Positions 1-8,835 of a stretch of 64,000 bases of DNA are shown piece after piece. The notes below the pieces were generated by a model. It saw nothing but the letters and a program-made list of their open reading frames with translations, did no database searches and was not told where the DNA came from. The stretch covers positions 3,763 to 67,762 of the forward strand of contig JBNKWZ010000003.1 in assembly GCA_050300015.1 (NCBI GenBank), given 5' to 3'. The position numbers and the translations under genes were made by a program. Every line of letters starts with the position of its first letter. Position 1 is the stretch's first letter. Origin of the DNA: CAYZQH01 sp050300015 (GTDB lineage Bacteria; Pseudomonadota; Gammaproteobacteria; Pseudomonadales; Cellvibrionaceae).

Positions 1-2
1 AG

Positions 3-611
3 TTGATTTTTAAGAGCCCGGTGCGGGATGCAATGCAGCCTGGTGGTACACTCAATTTCGTGGCGTCCGACGGGTTTGATGCTGTTGCACCATATTTAAT
101 CGAGCAAACTGAATTTGGAAAATTTGTAAAAATTTTTGATTGTTCTTGGCCTTGTTATGACAATGTTGCTCAGACAGTTTTGTCGGTGAGTGTGAAAGCC
201 GGGATATTTATACTGAGTGAAGAGGCGTCTTCTCAATGGAACGTATTATCTGATGAGTTGATGGAGTTTTTAATAAAGGATTTTGATGCTGCCGAGAGAA
301 GTGTGGCTGAAACCTTTGGCAAAGAATTTGAGGAATACTGTAAGGATAATTACTTTGCAAGGCTACAATCTGACTTCTCTGATGTGCATTGCGCAAGATT
401 AAAGTGGAAACATTCGGTGAGTGGTTCAGTTAACATGGATATGGAGTCAGCACGATTTAATTTGGCATTGTCTCCAGAAAGTATTTTGTATGTTTCTTTC
501 AGTGTTTCAATGTTGCGTGATGGATATAGAAACGCTCCCGACCTCAACGAATTCAAACAATACCTGGTTACAGAATATTTAAAACATATTCGCATCGAAC
601 CAGAGGCCTAG
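3..611 (+). CDS. hypothetical protein, possibly 5'-truncated by the window edge
   Basis: I do not recognise this protein. The frame is open from the first bases (TTG at 3) to a TAG at 609-611, giving 202 residues. Only two bases lie upstream, so the true start may be outside the window. The product looks soluble: no signal peptide or membrane segment is visible. It has a mixed alpha/beta composition with acidic and aromatic residues throughout. It converges on the ToxR-like regulator gene at 683-2773. No function can be proposed. Confidence 0.6.
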   Translation: MIFKSPVRDAMQPGGTLNFVASDGFDAVAPYLIEQTEFGKFVKIFDCSWPCYDNVAQTVLSVSVKAGIFILSEEASSQWNVLSDELMEFLIKDFDAAERSVAETFGKEFEEYCKDNYFARLQSDFSDVHCARLKWKHSVSGSVNMDMESARFNLALSPESILYVSFSVSMLRDGYRNAPDLNEFKQYLVTEYLKHIRIEPEA

Positions 612-682
612 GGTCGCAGCGTTAAAAAATTGAGTCGTCATTTCCGCATTTCGCCAGAACTACCCGAGAGCCCATATTCAAG

Positions 683-2773
683 TCACATTTCAAACTTAAA
701 AATTTCGGATCTTTCAGGTTGGCACGCTCTCGCCAATAGGCCTTGGGTGGGGTGAAAGTCTGCGGTGGTTACACCGCTTGGGGGTTGTTCAATGACAGTT
801 GTGATGTCGTCCTCCTGTAAATTCAGTGCGTTTACGGCGGATTCTCGACATGGGCCACCGGTGAGAAAATAGAGCGATAGTGAGTCTGCTAATAAAATTT
901 TGCTGTTGGCGGGTAGTGACCGTGATATTGGTTGAATTTGGCTGCTGGCATAATCGACAGTCCAAACGCCGGGTTGTGACAGTGTTTGAAAATACAAGCC
1001 CTCCGAGCCTGCTGCCACCGTGCCAACGCTGGCAAAGGTGATTTGTTGGTGGGTGCCGGTTTTAATTTGGTAGCGCCAGATGTTTCGATGCCCGTCTTTC
1101 GTCTGCACGCCCCATACTTGATGGGTCGTTGGGTTGTAGTCCAATGGCTCAAACACACTCACAGTATCCAGAAGCGTTGAATATTGCCCGCTGTCCAGAT
1201 GGTATGCACCCAGTGCGCCTTGTTGACTGATCAACAGTGCGTTTGTTTGGATGGCCCTTTTTACCGTCACGATTTTCCCTGTGATGGGTAGCTCATCCAA
1301 CTTAATGAATTTATGGCCCTGATAACGCCATATGGCCCAACGATGACGGTTTTTAGCCAGCGCGATAATGCTTTGGTCTGCTGGATTAAACAAAACAAAT
1401 GCCGTTGCCTTGGGTAAGTTCAACGGGTGCCAGTTGCCGTCCTTGGGCTGAAGCCACAGCCAGTGAATACTGGCGGGCTGTATCGTGTCAACCAGCAATT
1501 CTTTGGGGCCTGCAGCCCGTATTCGCTTGGGGGTAACGTTGAAATCGCGCGGCCAGCTCAGTGCCTTTTGTTCACCGTTTAAATGAATGAGCCGCGGCTC
1601 GGCACCACTTTTGGGTAGGACAACAAAGCTCGCACCACCGGGCATCCAACTGAGGTCGGCTATGGCGCCTAAACGCCATTCTTGTATCGCTTGTTGTTGT
1701 TCGTCTAGCAGGCTGATAATGGCTTCTTCGTTTTCCTGTCGCAGCAATAGCGTTTTGCTATCGTAAATTCTGCTCATCACCGGCACGGAAGCGGGCGTTA
1801 AGGGGGCCAGTTTTTGGAGGTGCTGGTCTGGAATCCCATATTGGTATCGATGGTGTGCCGTTGAGGGTGATTGGCTGGCGACAAATTCGAGCGTGTTTTC
1901 ATCGACCCAAGCCAGGCTTTGCACGGTACCCAGCCAATGGCTCAGCACGTTTTTTTCCAGCAAACGCTCGCCTTTAAAGTCTAAGGTATAAATGTGGAAG
2001 GTTTGGTAGTGACTGGGTATGCCATAAAAGTCGGGTGCTTCTACGGCGCCTGAAGCACTATGAACCTCTAAGGCCACCAAGTTGCGTCCACTCGGGGACC
2101 AAGCAACATCCGTAAACCCGCCGCGGGCTGTTGATACCATCCATTCCCCGCCGGTTTGGTCTCGAACCCATAACTGGTGTACCCACGCTCCGTTGTTGCC
2201 TTGCTGTTTGACCAAAGCGATACGACCTGATGGCGGATGGGGCTCTACTAGGCTTTCATGCGAGGTGGTTTTGGGCCAGGAAGCCTCAAATAGGTTGGCG
2301 TGGGCCAATTGGTGGTTGGTGCCGAAGATGCTGGACTCGAGTGGTTGAGTCAGGTGCCAACCGAGTATTGGTAGCACCGCGAGTAATAGAATGACCACCA
2401 CCACACGTTTGGTGATATGCAAAGACGGTATTCTTTTGGCGGTGTGGTGCTCAAGCTCCGTATTTAATTGGTAGCCACGTTTGGAAAAGTGTAGAACATA
2501 CTCTCGCTCAGGGTCTAGCTTGGCCAATGCGGCGCGAAGGGCGTTGATGCTTTTTTGTATTGAGCTGTGAGTGACCACTCGGCCTTGCCAGACTTGGTCG
2601 AGAAGCTCCTCGTTGCTAATGACTCGGCCACGGTTATGCGCCAAATAGTCGAGCACGGCCATGACTTTGGGTTGCAGCGATACCTTCTGGCCCTCACGAC
2701 TCACTTCATTGTGTTGTGAAGAGACCAGAATGGGGCCAATCCGATAGGCGTTGTCGTCAGTCACACTGTTCAA
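683..2773 (-). CDS. ToxR/CadC-like membrane-bound transcriptional regulator with beta-propeller-like periplasmic domain
   Basis: This is a 696-residue predicted one-component regulator. Residues about 8-104 form an OmpR/PhoB-type winged helix, with the family-typical VISNEELLDQVW stretch and a KRGYQL wing. A single membrane helix follows at about 123-140 (RVVVVILLLAVLPILGW). The remaining 550 residues would be periplasmic and contain TolB/PD40-like repeats (for example DVAWSPSGRNLVALE and DLSWMPGGASFVVL). This is the CadC/ToxR arrangement in which an external signal is sensed by the outer domain and the cytoplasmic domain binds DNA. The start is TTG at 2773, chosen because the winged helix begins right after it. 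The ligand and targets are unknown, and no obvious regulated operon adjoins it. Confidence 0.85.
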   Translation of the reverse strand: MNSVTDDNAYRIGPILVSSQHNEVSREGQKVSLQPKVMAVLDYLAHNRGRVISNEELLDQVWQGRVVTHSSIQKSINALRAALAKLDPEREYVLHFSKRGYQLNTELEHHTAKRIPSLHITKRVVVVILLLAVLPILGWHLTQPLESSIFGTNHQLAHANLFEASWPKTTSHESLVEPHPPSGRIALVKQQGNNGAWVHQLWVRDQTGGEWMVSTARGGFTDVAWSPSGRNLVALEVHSASGAVEAPDFYGIPSHYQTFHIYTLDFKGERLLEKNVLSHWLGTVQSLAWVDENTLEFVASQSPSTAHHRYQYGIPDQHLQKLAPLTPASVPVMSRIYDSKTLLLRQENEEAIISLLDEQQQAIQEWRLGAIADLSWMPGGASFVVLPKSGAEPRLIHLNGEQKALSWPRDFNVTPKRIRAAGPKELLVDTIQPASIHWLWLQPKDGNWHPLNLPKATAFVLFNPADQSIIALAKNRHRWAIWRYQGHKFIKLDELPITGKIVTVKRAIQTNALLISQQGALGAYHLDSGQYSTLLDTVSVFEPLDYNPTTHQVWGVQTKDGHRNIWRYQIKTGTHQQITFASVGTVAAGSEGLYFQTLSQPGVWTVDYASSQIQPISRSLPANSKILLADSLSLYFLTGGPCRESAVNALNLQEDDITTVIEQPPSGVTTADFHPTQGLLARACQPERSEIFKFEM

Positions 2774-3040
2774 GGGTTATTCTCTTCGCCTGTTAGCCGA
2801 CCGTTTAAAGCGCCTGTGAAAGCGCGCTTCCTTTGTCTTATTGTGTCCCATTATTGCGGTTTTGGCCAATGGCCCCACTTCGTAAAATGTCGTTTATATA
2901 ATTGATTTTATTGGGTTTAATTTTGGTGAGCGAATGTTCCGCCAGAATTCAGCGGCGCGTAAGATAGGTTTTTTCACAAGCCACTATAGTAAATCCATGA
3001 TCAATAACTTGTTCAACCCGAATTTATGAGAGGCACTGTT

Positions 3041-3589
3041 ATGAAAACGTATTTGTCCCAAATGGTCGTCGTGCTGTTGGCTCTTGGTACGCATGTTCAG
3101 GCGCATTCTGAAGACAAAGCGCCCTTGGTCTACGTGAACCAAAACCTTGGCTTTAATGTGCCTGGTTATCACTATGCCCAGAACGAATTTCCGTGCAATA
3201 TCGATACGCACTTGGTCGAGTACCTGTTGGAAGATGCCAAAAAATTAAACTTGATGTTAGAGCCTGTGGGGACTGCAGATAAAATCAACAACGGTATTGC
3301 GCCGGTATTGGCTATGGATATTGAAGAGTTGGTATTAGGAGAAGATTTTCAATATGGAACCAAAACCCGACATAATTTGCCTAAGGTAAAGGTGACGGCG
3401 GCGGTGATCAAAGGCAAGGAATTGACCACTGCGAAACACACCTGTGCAATTGCGACATTGAATGAGTTTACCCCCTCCAGCAACGTGTTAGATCTGGGTG
3501 CTAATACCACGGTTTGCGGTGCGACTAAAAAGTGCCTGAGGGACTTAAGTAAAGATATTATGGAGTGGGCCGCGCCACAGGTACAATAG
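3041..3589 (+). CDS. exported hypothetical protein
   Basis: This 182-residue protein has a clear signal peptide (MKTYLSQMVVVLLALGTHVQA, with cleavage after VQA near residue 21). I place the start at the ATG at 3041, not the in-frame ATG at 3026, because GAGAGG at 3028-3033 lies seven bases before it and the signal peptide begins there. The mature part has four cysteines, two of them in a CGATKKC pair near the C-terminus, suggesting disulfides in the periplasm. I do not recognise the family. It stands alone, with a 270-bp upstream gap shared with the divergent regulator gene. Confidence 0.7.
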   Translation: MKTYLSQMVVVLLALGTHVQAHSEDKAPLVYVNQNLGFNVPGYHYAQNEFPCNIDTHLVEYLLEDAKKLNLMLEPVGTADKINNGIAPVLAMDIEELVLGEDFQYGTKTRHNLPKVKVTAAVIKGKELTTAKHTCAIATLNEFTPSSNVLDLGANTTVCGATKKCLRDLSKDIMEWAAPQVQ

Positions 3590-3995
3590 CATTGGCGCCA
3601 TGCCAGACTAAGCCGTTATTCCGCTTCCCTAAAAAGGCCTTTTTCGATCCCGGGTTTTTAGGCGGGTAAAGCGATGGCTTTTACAACCCGGTTTGAATGT
3701 TTGAAAGCCTACCGGGTTACTTAAATCCTACAGTATAGGCTTGCCGGCATCCATTCCGGTTAGTGCTAACTTTGCCAATAACTACATTAAAATGTTTTAA
3801 GCGCCACAAAGTTCCTCTTCTATACTCAAAATTCATTTCTATATTCCAAAATCTGTTTATAACCGCTTGCCATAGCGGTGCTGTCAGAACGAGTTTTTAC
3901 GTTTTGTGGGCCGCATGGGTTTTAGTCGTTTGTCTTCTGTAAAGCGAACAATCTTGGTCTGGCCGTTATAACGATTCGACTGTTGGTGTTTTTTT
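3590..3995. other. intergenic region with palindromes, no gene seen
   Basis: No coding sequence is supported in these 406 bases. It holds an inverted repeat AACCCGGT/ACCGGGTT at 3685-3718 and a shorter CCGG-bounded palindrome around the bases CATCCATTCC at about 3742-3760. Both resemble the dispersed CCCGGC palindromes found elsewhere in the window. The AT-rich stretch at 3785-3860 probably carries the promoter of the lipoprotein gene at 3996, but I could not pick a convincing -35/-10 pair. Confidence 0.5.
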
Positions 3996-6386
3996 ATGTT
4001 CAAAAAGCTTTTTGTTGTGGTGAGTTTGTCCTTTTTGGTGTACGGCTGTAGCTCTGGTGGCGGTTCCAATAACAGTAATGACGGTGGCAGTGGCTCATCC
4101 TCAAGCTCCAGTAGTTCAAGTTCAGGTTCGTCCAGTACGAGCTCCACCAGCAGTAGTAGCTCTAGCGCATCCACCAGCGCCAGCTCGTCGAGCACTTCCA
4201 GCTCTACCAGTGGTAGCACCAGTTCGTCTTCATCCAGTACTTCAAGTACCACGTCGGGTATGAGTAGTGGGTCAAGTACCAGCTCTTCTTCGAGCTCGAG
4301 TAGTTCATCAAGTGCCAGCACCACTTCCAGCTCTACGTCGAATTCGAGCACGTCCAGCTCTAGTTCATCGTCTAGTACTAGCAGTAGTTCATCATCCAGC
4401 TCGAGCTCAACTTCAAGCACCAGCAGCAGTTCTTCATCTAGCTCGAGTTCATCGTCTAGCACAAGCAGCAGTACATCCAGCTCGAGTTCGTCCTCCAGTT
4501 CCGGCAGCCCCGGTGGGCAAAGCATTAATGGTACGGCAAGCGCTCCGGCGGGCTCGGTGAGTGCCTTTAAGCCCAAGTCGGTCTATGAGGTGGTGCTCGG
4601 CTACCTTATTCCTGAAGCCGCAGCAGCGGTGGTCGGGCTTGAGCCAATCGCAGGTGCTACCGTGGATTTGATTCGAGTGGACAATACCGGCTTGCAAGTG
4701 GGAGATATATTGGCGACCACCACGACTTCGGTTACGGGTGATTACATGTTGACTTTACCTGCAGATGTGAGTTTGGCGGGCAATTTGGTGGTACGCATTG
4801 TCGGTGCCAATGATCTTCAAATGCGTGCTCAGGTGGTGGAAGAAACCGTGGATATTACCCCGGTATCTGAGTTTGTCTTACAGAAATTTATTGCAGAGGA
4901 TACAGATTTAGCGGCGCTGGTAATCGATGCCGTGGTAAAACTCAGCGGAAAGGTAGAAGCATTTGATATCACTGCGGGTAACGACATTAGCGCCATGTTG
5001 GCGCAGTTAGAAACCGAGGTGGGGGCTTACATTGAGAGTGAAATTGACCTCATAGAGTCTGTACCTGCAACTGCGGTAGATTTGTCTGGTGACTATCGCA
5101 GTGCCACCATACAACTTTCGCTACATGATGGAGACAACAGTGGCTATGGGTCGTTCGCGGTAGACCTTTGGTCATCGGAGTTCACATTTACCGGCGATGC
5201 CAATGGTAATATCGATATTCTGTTTAAAGGGGAGGAGTCTGCGTGGTCTACTGTCAGTGGTGTTGATGGTAACTCAACCATGTTGACTTACGAAGTTGAA
5301 ATTGATCAAAGCACAGATACCTTTCCTGGCACTTTCAGTGACGGCGGCGTGCTAAATGTTGCGGGAAAATTTGAAGAAGATATCGGCGATGACTATGGCT
5401 GGCGCTGGCCACCAGTGAATTACCGGTTACAAAAAGTGAGTGATCGCGACATCTTCTTCCAGATCAGTCAAGAGGCTGCTGTTCGCTACGAAATCGTGGA
5501 CACCAATGACGACGGTATTAAGGATGCAATTGATCCCGCAGCTAGAAGCGGTGATGAAGTTTTCCGCGGCTTAGAAGTTTTTTATAAACAGCCCACTGCG
5601 ATGACGGATGCCGATTTAATGGGTACATTTGGGCGCGTTTATATGGGAGCGTTTTTGCATAACAGTGCTCATATTGAAATTGAAGTGGAAAATAGTGAAG
5701 TGACATTTGCAGGGAATGGAACGCTTGATATTGGCAATGCGCAACAAACCCGTATGAGTCGATCGACTGATGGTGTGGTGAGCGTGGCAAGTATCGTGAC
5801 CGATGAAGCGGCCACGGGTGTGGCCATTTCAGTGGATGAAAATGGAGATCTGCTTTCGATTGGTGGAGAGCCTGCAGATGGGTTTGTGAACGACACCTTT
5901 GACTTGATCGTATTTGCCGAGAGTGATGGCGTAGACCAAATGGAATCTCAATTCAGCAGCACATTGCTGGTGAAGTTGCCTTCGTCCGCGCCCAGTGTTG
6001 CGGGTAAGCAGTATCGATTGATGTTTTTAGATGTTAACTTTAGTGGTCAATCTTTTGGTATCACCCATTCGGCGTTTGACTCCTACATTCATTTAACGTC
6101 AGAATCTACGGGTACTCTTACCCTGAAGGGCAGTGAAATATACAAAGACTCATTGAGTGCGAATGTGGAAATTGAGGTTTTCCCTCAAGATGTTATGGAT
6201 GTTGTGGCAGATGTTGGCGCCAACGGTGCTACTACACTGACGGTTAACGATGGGGAAGGATATTTCACCTTAACGGGCTTTCTTAATCAAACGGGCAGCT
6301 ACGGCGTGTTTAAAACAGCTTACCGAATGGCAGGTGAAAATGAACCTGATACCATTGGTATGGCAATCTTGGTGGAGGTTGAATAA
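3996..6386 (+). CDS. polyserine-linker lipoprotein with N-terminal carboxypeptidase-regulatory-like region, function unknown
   Basis: This 796-residue predicted lipoprotein has a lipobox LVYGC with Cys18. Residues about 34-170 are almost pure Ser with scattered Thr and Gly, a very long form of the polyserine linkers seen in secreted Cellvibrionaceae proteins. A small beta-sandwich-like region follows (about 195-280, GATVDLIRVDNTGLQVGD then a SVTGDYMLTLP stretch), resembling carboxypeptidase-regulatory-like domains. The remaining 500 residues are beta-rich, acidic and unrecognised. The linker probably holds the C-terminal part away from the outer membrane. The long minus-strand frame over the linker is a composition artefact. 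A strong terminator follows at 6458-6495. The lipoprotein assignment is firm; the role is unknown. Confidence 0.85.
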   Translation: MFKKLFVVVSLSFLVYGCSSGGGSNNSNDGGSGSSSSSSSSSSGSSSTSSTSSSSSSASTSASSSSTSSSTSGSTSSSSSSTSSTTSGMSSGSSTSSSSSSSSSSSASTTSSSTSNSSTSSSSSSSSTSSSSSSSSSSTSSTSSSSSSSSSSSSSTSSSTSSSSSSSSSGSPGGQSINGTASAPAGSVSAFKPKSVYEVVLGYLIPEAAAAVVGLEPIAGATVDLIRVDNTGLQVGDILATTTTSVTGDYMLTLPADVSLAGNLVVRIVGANDLQMRAQVVEETVDITPVSEFVLQKFIAEDTDLAALVIDAVVKLSGKVEAFDITAGNDISAMLAQLETEVGAYIESEIDLIESVPATAVDLSGDYRSATIQLSLHDGDNSGYGSFAVDLWSSEFTFTGDANGNIDILFKGEESAWSTVSGVDGNSTMLTYEVEIDQSTDTFPGTFSDGGVLNVAGKFEEDIGDDYGWRWPPVNYRLQKVSDRDIFFQISQEAAVRYEIVDTNDDGIKDAIDPAARSGDEVFRGLEVFYKQPTAMTDADLMGTFGRVYMGAFLHNSAHIEIEVENSEVTFAGNGTLDIGNAQQTRMSRSTDGVVSVASIVTDEAATGVAISVDENGDLLSIGGEPADGFVNDTFDLIVFAESDGVDQMESQFSSTLLVKLPSSAPSVAGKQYRLMFLDVNFSGQSFGITHSAFDSYIHLTSESTGTLTLKGSEIYKDSLSANVEIEVFPQDVMDVVADVGANGATTLTVNDGEGYFTLTGFLNQTGSYGVFKTAYRMAGENEPDTIGMAILVEVE

Positions 6387-6457
6387 GCCGACTCTTTAGC
6401 GCACAAGCGACCGATCACCATCAGTCGATGGGTTGAGTGTCAATTATATTAAGCTGT

Positions 6458-6495
6458 AAAAAGCCCACGTCCCAATTGGGGTGTGGGCTTTTTTT
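6458..6495 (+). terminator. intrinsic terminator after the polyserine lipoprotein gene
   Basis: AAAAAGCCCAC (6458-6468) pairs with GTGGGCTTTTT (6482-6492), with an inner CCCAATTGGG extending the stem, followed by a run of T. It lies about 70 bases after the stop at 6386. Confidence 0.9.
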
Positions 6496-6860
6496 ATGGG
6501 GTTGGGTTGCTGCGCCGAACCACGGTTTAAGAGTAACTTGGCGCCCTCATTGCAATGGAAAACGTCAACCTACTTGCGTACCATAATGGTTTTACTATTA
6601 TTAACCCGGCAATTTAATGGATCTCCTATCTATCGAATTGCGCACTCATAAAATACTGGCAGAAATGTGTGAATTTCCTTGTATTTTAAGAGCTTGCATT
6701 GGTCATTCCGTCCAATGGCGGCACGTCCTTGTACCGCATTAACCCGGCATAAAAGATTGCCGGGTTAATAAAACGGTTTAGGGCGGGAATGGGTAATGCA
6801 TCAATAAGTCCTGGTTCTGCTTGAAACGTAAATGAACATCAATCCATTGAAGATAATCCT
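6496..6860. other. intergenic region with palindromic repeats, no gene seen
   Basis: No coding sequence is supported here. It contains a half-site TTAACCCGGCA at 6601-6611, a palindrome CATTGG/CCAATG around TCATTCCGT near 6700, and the complete palindrome at 6739-6768. The end of the region should hold the promoter and leader of the flavin reductase gene at 6861. Confidence 0.5.
6739..6768. repeat. REP-like palindrome (CCCGGC family)
   Basis: TTAACCCGGCA (6739-6749) and TGCCGGGTTAA (6758-6768) are perfect 11-bp inverted arms around an 8-base loop. The same arm occurs alone at 6601-6611. Related palindromes occur at 43751-43788 and 33502-33524, all between or at the ends of genes. No T-run follows, so this looks like a dispersed extragenic palindrome and not a terminator. 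Confidence 0.7.
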
Positions 6861-7511
6861 ATGATTTTAGATTTTAATGAGCTAAGTGCCAGTCAATGTT
6901 ATTTTGCCATGGTGCAGTCCATTATACCCAGGCCCATTGCCTGGGTATTGTCGGATAATGGCGCGACGGGAGAGGCCCCGCAAAGTTTAAAACCCTCTTA
7001 CAACCTTGCACCATTTTCTTTTTTTACAGGTATTTGCAGCGACCCACCCTTGCTGATGTTGTCCGTGGGTAAAAAGCCCTCGGGTTGTGAGGCGGGGACA
7101 GAGAAAGATACGTGCAAAAACATCGTTGAACGCAAATTCTTCGTGGTACATATTGCCAACACGACACAGTTAAATGCCTTGAATCAGACGGCTGCAACCT
7201 TGAATCATGGGGATTCAGAGTTGGATCACGCGGGCTTGAGTACAGCAACCTTTGAGGGATTTTCGTTGCCGCGGGTGGCAGGGTGTGGTATCGCGTTAGG
7301 GTGCAGACTGTATCAAATGGACGAAATTGGTAATACACCGCAAGCGGTCATCTACGGTCAAATTGAAAAAATGTATGTGGATGACGCGCTCGTCTCCTCG
7401 TATGACACGAGGCTTATTATTGATCCCAAGCAGGTTGATCCACTGTCGCGACTTGGGGGAAGCCATTACGCGGAACTGGGTAAGCTTTTAGTCGCTGATC
7501 GACCTAAGTAG
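6861..7511 (+). CDS. flavin reductase family protein (FMN-binding split barrel)
   Basis: This 216-residue cytoplasmic protein of the flavin-reductase-like/flavoredoxin family would bind FMN and reduce it, or use it, with NAD(P)H. Family signatures are present: IIPRPIAWVLSDNG near residue 22, NLAPFSFFTGICSDPPLLML near 50-70, and EKDTCKNIVERKFFVVHI near 85-105. The length matches the usual 200-220. It stands alone between two intergenic regions, with no partner monooxygenase nearby, so the physiological substrate cannot be named. Confidence 0.88.
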   Translation: MILDFNELSASQCYFAMVQSIIPRPIAWVLSDNGATGEAPQSLKPSYNLAPFSFFTGICSDPPLLMLSVGKKPSGCEAGTEKDTCKNIVERKFFVVHIANTTQLNALNQTAATLNHGDSELDHAGLSTATFEGFSLPRVAGCGIALGCRLYQMDEIGNTPQAVIYGQIEKMYVDDALVSSYDTRLIIDPKQVDPLSRLGGSHYAELGKLLVADRPK

Positions 7512-7753
7512 CGCCAATTGTAAAGCTCTGATGGTTGCTTTATTCAACGAATGGTTGTGGTTTACTGCAGTATTTCGTTATAAAAAATTTGCTGTTCTTT
7601 TTTCGAGCTCTATGGCTTGTTGTTTTGGGCAGTGGAAAGAAGATTAATCTAAAGTTAACTTAACGTGGTTGGCTTTAAAGTCAGCAAGCGTTTTTATTTC
7701 TTCTCATGTGGCGAAGTCCCTGCTGTTAATTTGCATCTTATAGGAGTCATAGT

Positions 7754-8182
7754 ATGCGCTTATCTCGAAAAGAAATTGTCCCGAATAAGGGTGATTTGCC
7801 TGCTGCCGATGTAGTCATCCGGCCAGCTATTAGCACGCGAATTCCGGCTGAGCCCAAACTGCCCAAGACCTATATCGGCTCCAAGATTCAGTTGAAGGGG
7901 GTCCTGACCGGATCCGAAGATATTGTCGTTGAGGGTTCGGTTGAAGGCAGTATCGAGTTAAACGAACATTCGGTATCTATCGGGCCGAAGGCTGTTATAC
8001 AGGCGAATACAAAAGGAAAAACGGTGTCCGTAGAGGGAACCCTGGAGGGAGACATTGAAGCATCTGCACTGATAACGGTAAAGCAACCGAGTCAAGTGAC
8101 TGGAACTTTAAAAGCAGAGCGCGTGATCATAGAAGATGGCGCTAAGTTCCAAGGCGGCATAGCGATGACCGTCAAAAGTTAG
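7754..8182 (+). CDS. bactofilin family cytoskeletal protein
   Basis: This 142-residue protein has the bactofilin (DUF583) core from about residue 38: TYIGSKIQLKGVLTGSEDIV, then repeated short beta-strands with VEGSVEGSI and VEGTLEGDI patterns, the right-handed beta-helix that polymerises into filaments without a nucleotide. The N-terminal 37 residues are basic and Pro-rich, typical of the disordered tail that can attach to the membrane. An AGGAG about 8 bases before the ATG supports the start. Bactofilins position cell-wall or stalk machinery. Often an M23 peptidase gene is next to them, but none is seen here. Confidence 0.92.
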   Translation: MRLSRKEIVPNKGDLPAADVVIRPAISTRIPAEPKLPKTYIGSKIQLKGVLTGSEDIVVEGSVEGSIELNEHSVSIGPKAVIQANTKGKTVSVEGTLEGDIEASALITVKQPSQVTGTLKAERVIIEDGAKFQGGIAMTVKS

Positions 8183-8217
8183 CCACTTCGCCGTTTGTCA
8201 CTCGATTGGTTGCAAGC

Positions 8218-8425
8218 GGAACCACAGATTAAATCCCAATAGCTTCTGGCCCTCAGTGTTTGGCGAGTTCAATACAGTACTTTGACTTTTTTTACTCTCG
8301 CAAAAAAGGCATTTCCGCCACCCATGGCGCTCAAGGTGTACTTGTGGTCTTCAGAGAAGCGCTAACGCAAAAACTGTACAGCTCTGAAGGCCCCGTCGAG
8401 TACGCCCTTAAAGCCCACTAACCGT
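8218..8425 (-). mobile_element. degenerate MITE-like element, copy A
   Basis: From GGAACC at 8218 this stretch aligns with the reverse complement of the complete element at 18888-19107. Shared segments include TCCCAATAGCTTCTGGCC near the end and GGCATTTCCGCCA with CCAT just after it in the middle. The left terminus is intact, but the far end (about 8422-8437) no longer shows the terminal repeat and no target duplication is visible, so this is an older, decayed copy. It encodes nothing. Confidence 0.7.
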
Positions 8426-8835
8426 TGTTGTTTTACTTGTTAAGGACTAAGCCATTGCTATACAAATTGTCCCACCCACTGGGCGACCTTTTATTATGCA
8501 TCGTATTCTGAAGGCCGTATGCCCAATTGCGCTGTAGCTAAACCATTGGTCGCAGAAGGGTGGCGGTTTACCTATCGATTGTACATATTTGAGACTTGGG
8601 CAATGTTCTTCCGAGCGTTTAGAAAATAAGCTGCCTGCTGATGCCCGTTAAAACCTTTGGTTGTGGTGGTTAGAGCGCGATTTGAGTGAATTGCAGTCGG
8701 GCTGGGGTGCAGTGCCAAAATGTAACCATCACGATAACGAAGCAACCTTATAGCTGTTGCAAATGGCGCAGGCATGCGATAGCAGGTGCCATTGTGGCCA
8801 TACTCGGGCGGCTTTCCCATAAGAAGGGGGATGAT
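8426..8835. other. 410-bp gap upstream of the metallopeptidase lipoprotein gene, nothing identified
   Basis: I see no supported gene, RNA or clear hairpin here. A frame in phase with the downstream lipoprotein is open from 8686, but its first 50 residues do not look like a protein N-terminus and the signal peptide begins only at 8836, so this stretch is best read as leader and promoter. Confidence 0.4.

Noticed and set aside
4057..4560. Two plus-strand frames rich in Ala, Arg, Pro and Val inside the polyserine gene
   Set aside because: They are out-of-frame readings of the Ser/Thr-rich linker and lack any protein-like features.
3884..4576. Minus-strand 230-residue frame rich in Leu, Glu and Asp
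   Set aside because: It is the antisense of the polyserine linker; Ser codons read backwards give Leu/Glu/Asp-type repeats.
8686..8835. N-terminal extension of the metallopeptidase lipoprotein
   Set aside because: It would bury the signal peptide and lipobox; a good ribosome-binding site fixes the start at 8836.
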